Shown: positions 6,388 through 6,644 of the stretch, piece after piece
Position numbering within the stretch: the first letter of the stretch is position 1
Layout: each line of letters starts with the position of its first letter
NCBI GenBank assembly: GCA_936941515.1
Contig: CAKZJI010000126.1
Coordinates: forward strand, 1 to 6,644
DNA: 6,644 nt
Origin: an uncultured Propionibacteriaceae bacterium
GTDB lineage: Bacteria; Actinomycetota; Actinomycetes; Propionibacteriales; Propionibacteriaceae
Reading direction: 5' to 3'
Notes under the pieces: generated by a model
Told to the model about the DNA's origin: nothing
Database searches by the model: none
Seen by the model: the letters and a program-made list of their open reading frames with translations, nothing else
Position numbers and translations under genes: made by a program

Positions 6388-6644
6388 ATGTCCACAACAT
6401 CCTCAACCGGCTCCGCTGCGGCGGAGCCGTCCGGCGCCGGGTCCAGCCCGGTCAAGGAGCTGACGATCCGCGGCGTCCTCATCGGCGGCGTCATCACGCT
6501 CGTCTTCACTGCGGCGAATGTCTACCTCGGCCTCAAGGTGGGACTCACCTTCGCCACCTCGATCCCGGCCGCCGTCATCTCCATGGCTGTCCTGCGCCGC
6601 TTCTCCGATCACACGATCCAGGAGAACAACATCGTCCAGACGAT
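6388..6644 (+). CDS. OPT-family oligopeptide/metal-chelate transporter, N-terminal part
   Basis: The first 85 residues of a large membrane protein run off the right edge. After a Ser/Ala/Gly-rich N-terminus of about 20 residues comes KELTIRGVLIGGVITLVFTA, then NVYLGLKVGLTFATSIPAAV and a tail with SDHTIQENNIVQT. The first hydrophobic helix, the NVYLGLKVG loop and the ENNIVQT motif are diagnostic of the prokaryotic OPT family, whose members usually have 500-700 residues and carry peptides or metal-chelate complexes; the substrate cannot be told from this piece. GAGAGA (6375-6380) is a modest ribosome site before ATG 6388. Its codons favour C-ending ATC, GTC and CTC far more than the G-ending moe/moa genes do, suggesting a separate and perhaps more highly expressed unit. 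No functional link to molybdenum is evident. Confidence 0.87.
   Translation, partial: MSTTSSTGSAAAEPSGAGSSPVKELTIRGVLIGGVITLVFTAANVYLGLKVGLTFATSIPAAVISMAVLRRFSDHTIQENNIVQT

Larger units (their letters stand above)
5771..6463 (+). pseudogene. modC: ModC, molybdate ABC transporter ATPase, 3'-truncated
   Basis: The first 176 residues are a good ABC ATPase: Walker A GPNGAGKST (32-40), Q-loop Q82 in YVEQRPLLFPHL, signature LSGGQ (134-138), Walker B IVLLDE (154-159) and D-loop ALDA (163-166). Similarity stops at PELRRLL (170-176, base 6298). From there the frame stays open by chance to TGA 6461-6463, giving a 230-residue chimera. Its last 54 codons have AT-rich third positions, and the final part reads the OPT gene out of frame. 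Missing are the switch-histidine (H-loop) strand and any C-terminal TOBE domain; full ModC is usually about 220 or 350 residues. H190 falls near the H-loop distance but lies in non-coding-looking sequence. ATG 5771 follows GGGGGGAG and overlaps modB by 8 bases. ATP hydrolysis, and so import, is probably lost unless another ATPase substitutes. Confidence 0.85.

Noticed and set aside
6299..6463. Possibility that the open tail of modC encodes a genuine C-terminus with H190 as the switch histidine.
   Set aside because: H190 sits near the expected distance, but the flanking residues do not resemble the H-loop strand, third positions are AT-rich, and the DNA overlaps the start of the OPT gene in another frame.

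Overview
The window is GC-rich DNA with strong G/C preference at third codon positions, many GTG/TTG starts and genes overlapping by a few bases. Together with the protein variants seen (MoeB without zinc cysteines, a MoaC with an LAHVI motif, a small HTH-TOBE protein), this points to an actinobacterium, plausibly of the Propionibacteriaceae. The genus is not determined, and this placement is inference.

Layout. Positions 1-89 hold the end of an unidentified gene. A 3' fragment of a NarK-type nitrate/nitrite transporter (86-439) follows. Next is a tightly packed plus-strand molybdenum cofactor cluster: moaE (450-860), moeB (851-1585), moeA (1582-2784), moaC (2789-3253). A mog/moaB-type molybdopterin adenylyltransferase lies on the minus strand (3250-3756) and overlaps moaC by 4 bases tail to tail. 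A control region of about 56 bases separates mog from a second plus-strand operon: an HTH-TOBE molybdate-sensing protein (3813-4220), the lipoprotein ModA (4217-4999), the permease ModB (4996-5778) and the ATPase ModC (from 5771). ModC loses similarity after about 176 residues, near base 6298. About 90 bases of non-coding DNA with a hairpin follow, then the start of an OPT-family transporter (6388 to the window end).

How they work together. ModABC imports molybdate and the HTH-TOBE protein probably senses it. MoaC acts with MoaA in cPMP formation, and MoaE (with MoaD, charged by MoeB) makes molybdopterin. Mog adenylates molybdopterin and MoeA inserts molybdenum. The NarK remnant suggests that nitrate reductase is or was the main client enzyme. 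moaA, moaD and mobA are not in the window.

Most notable: the locus is bounded by two truncated genes, narK missing its front and modC missing its back. Other points of interest are a palindrome across the mog/HTH-TOBE divergent promoter region, a MoeB without the zinc tetrad or the usual cysteine, and nested inverted repeats beside the modC break. I see no evidence of a wholly new system; this is a known pathway with unusual edges and variants.
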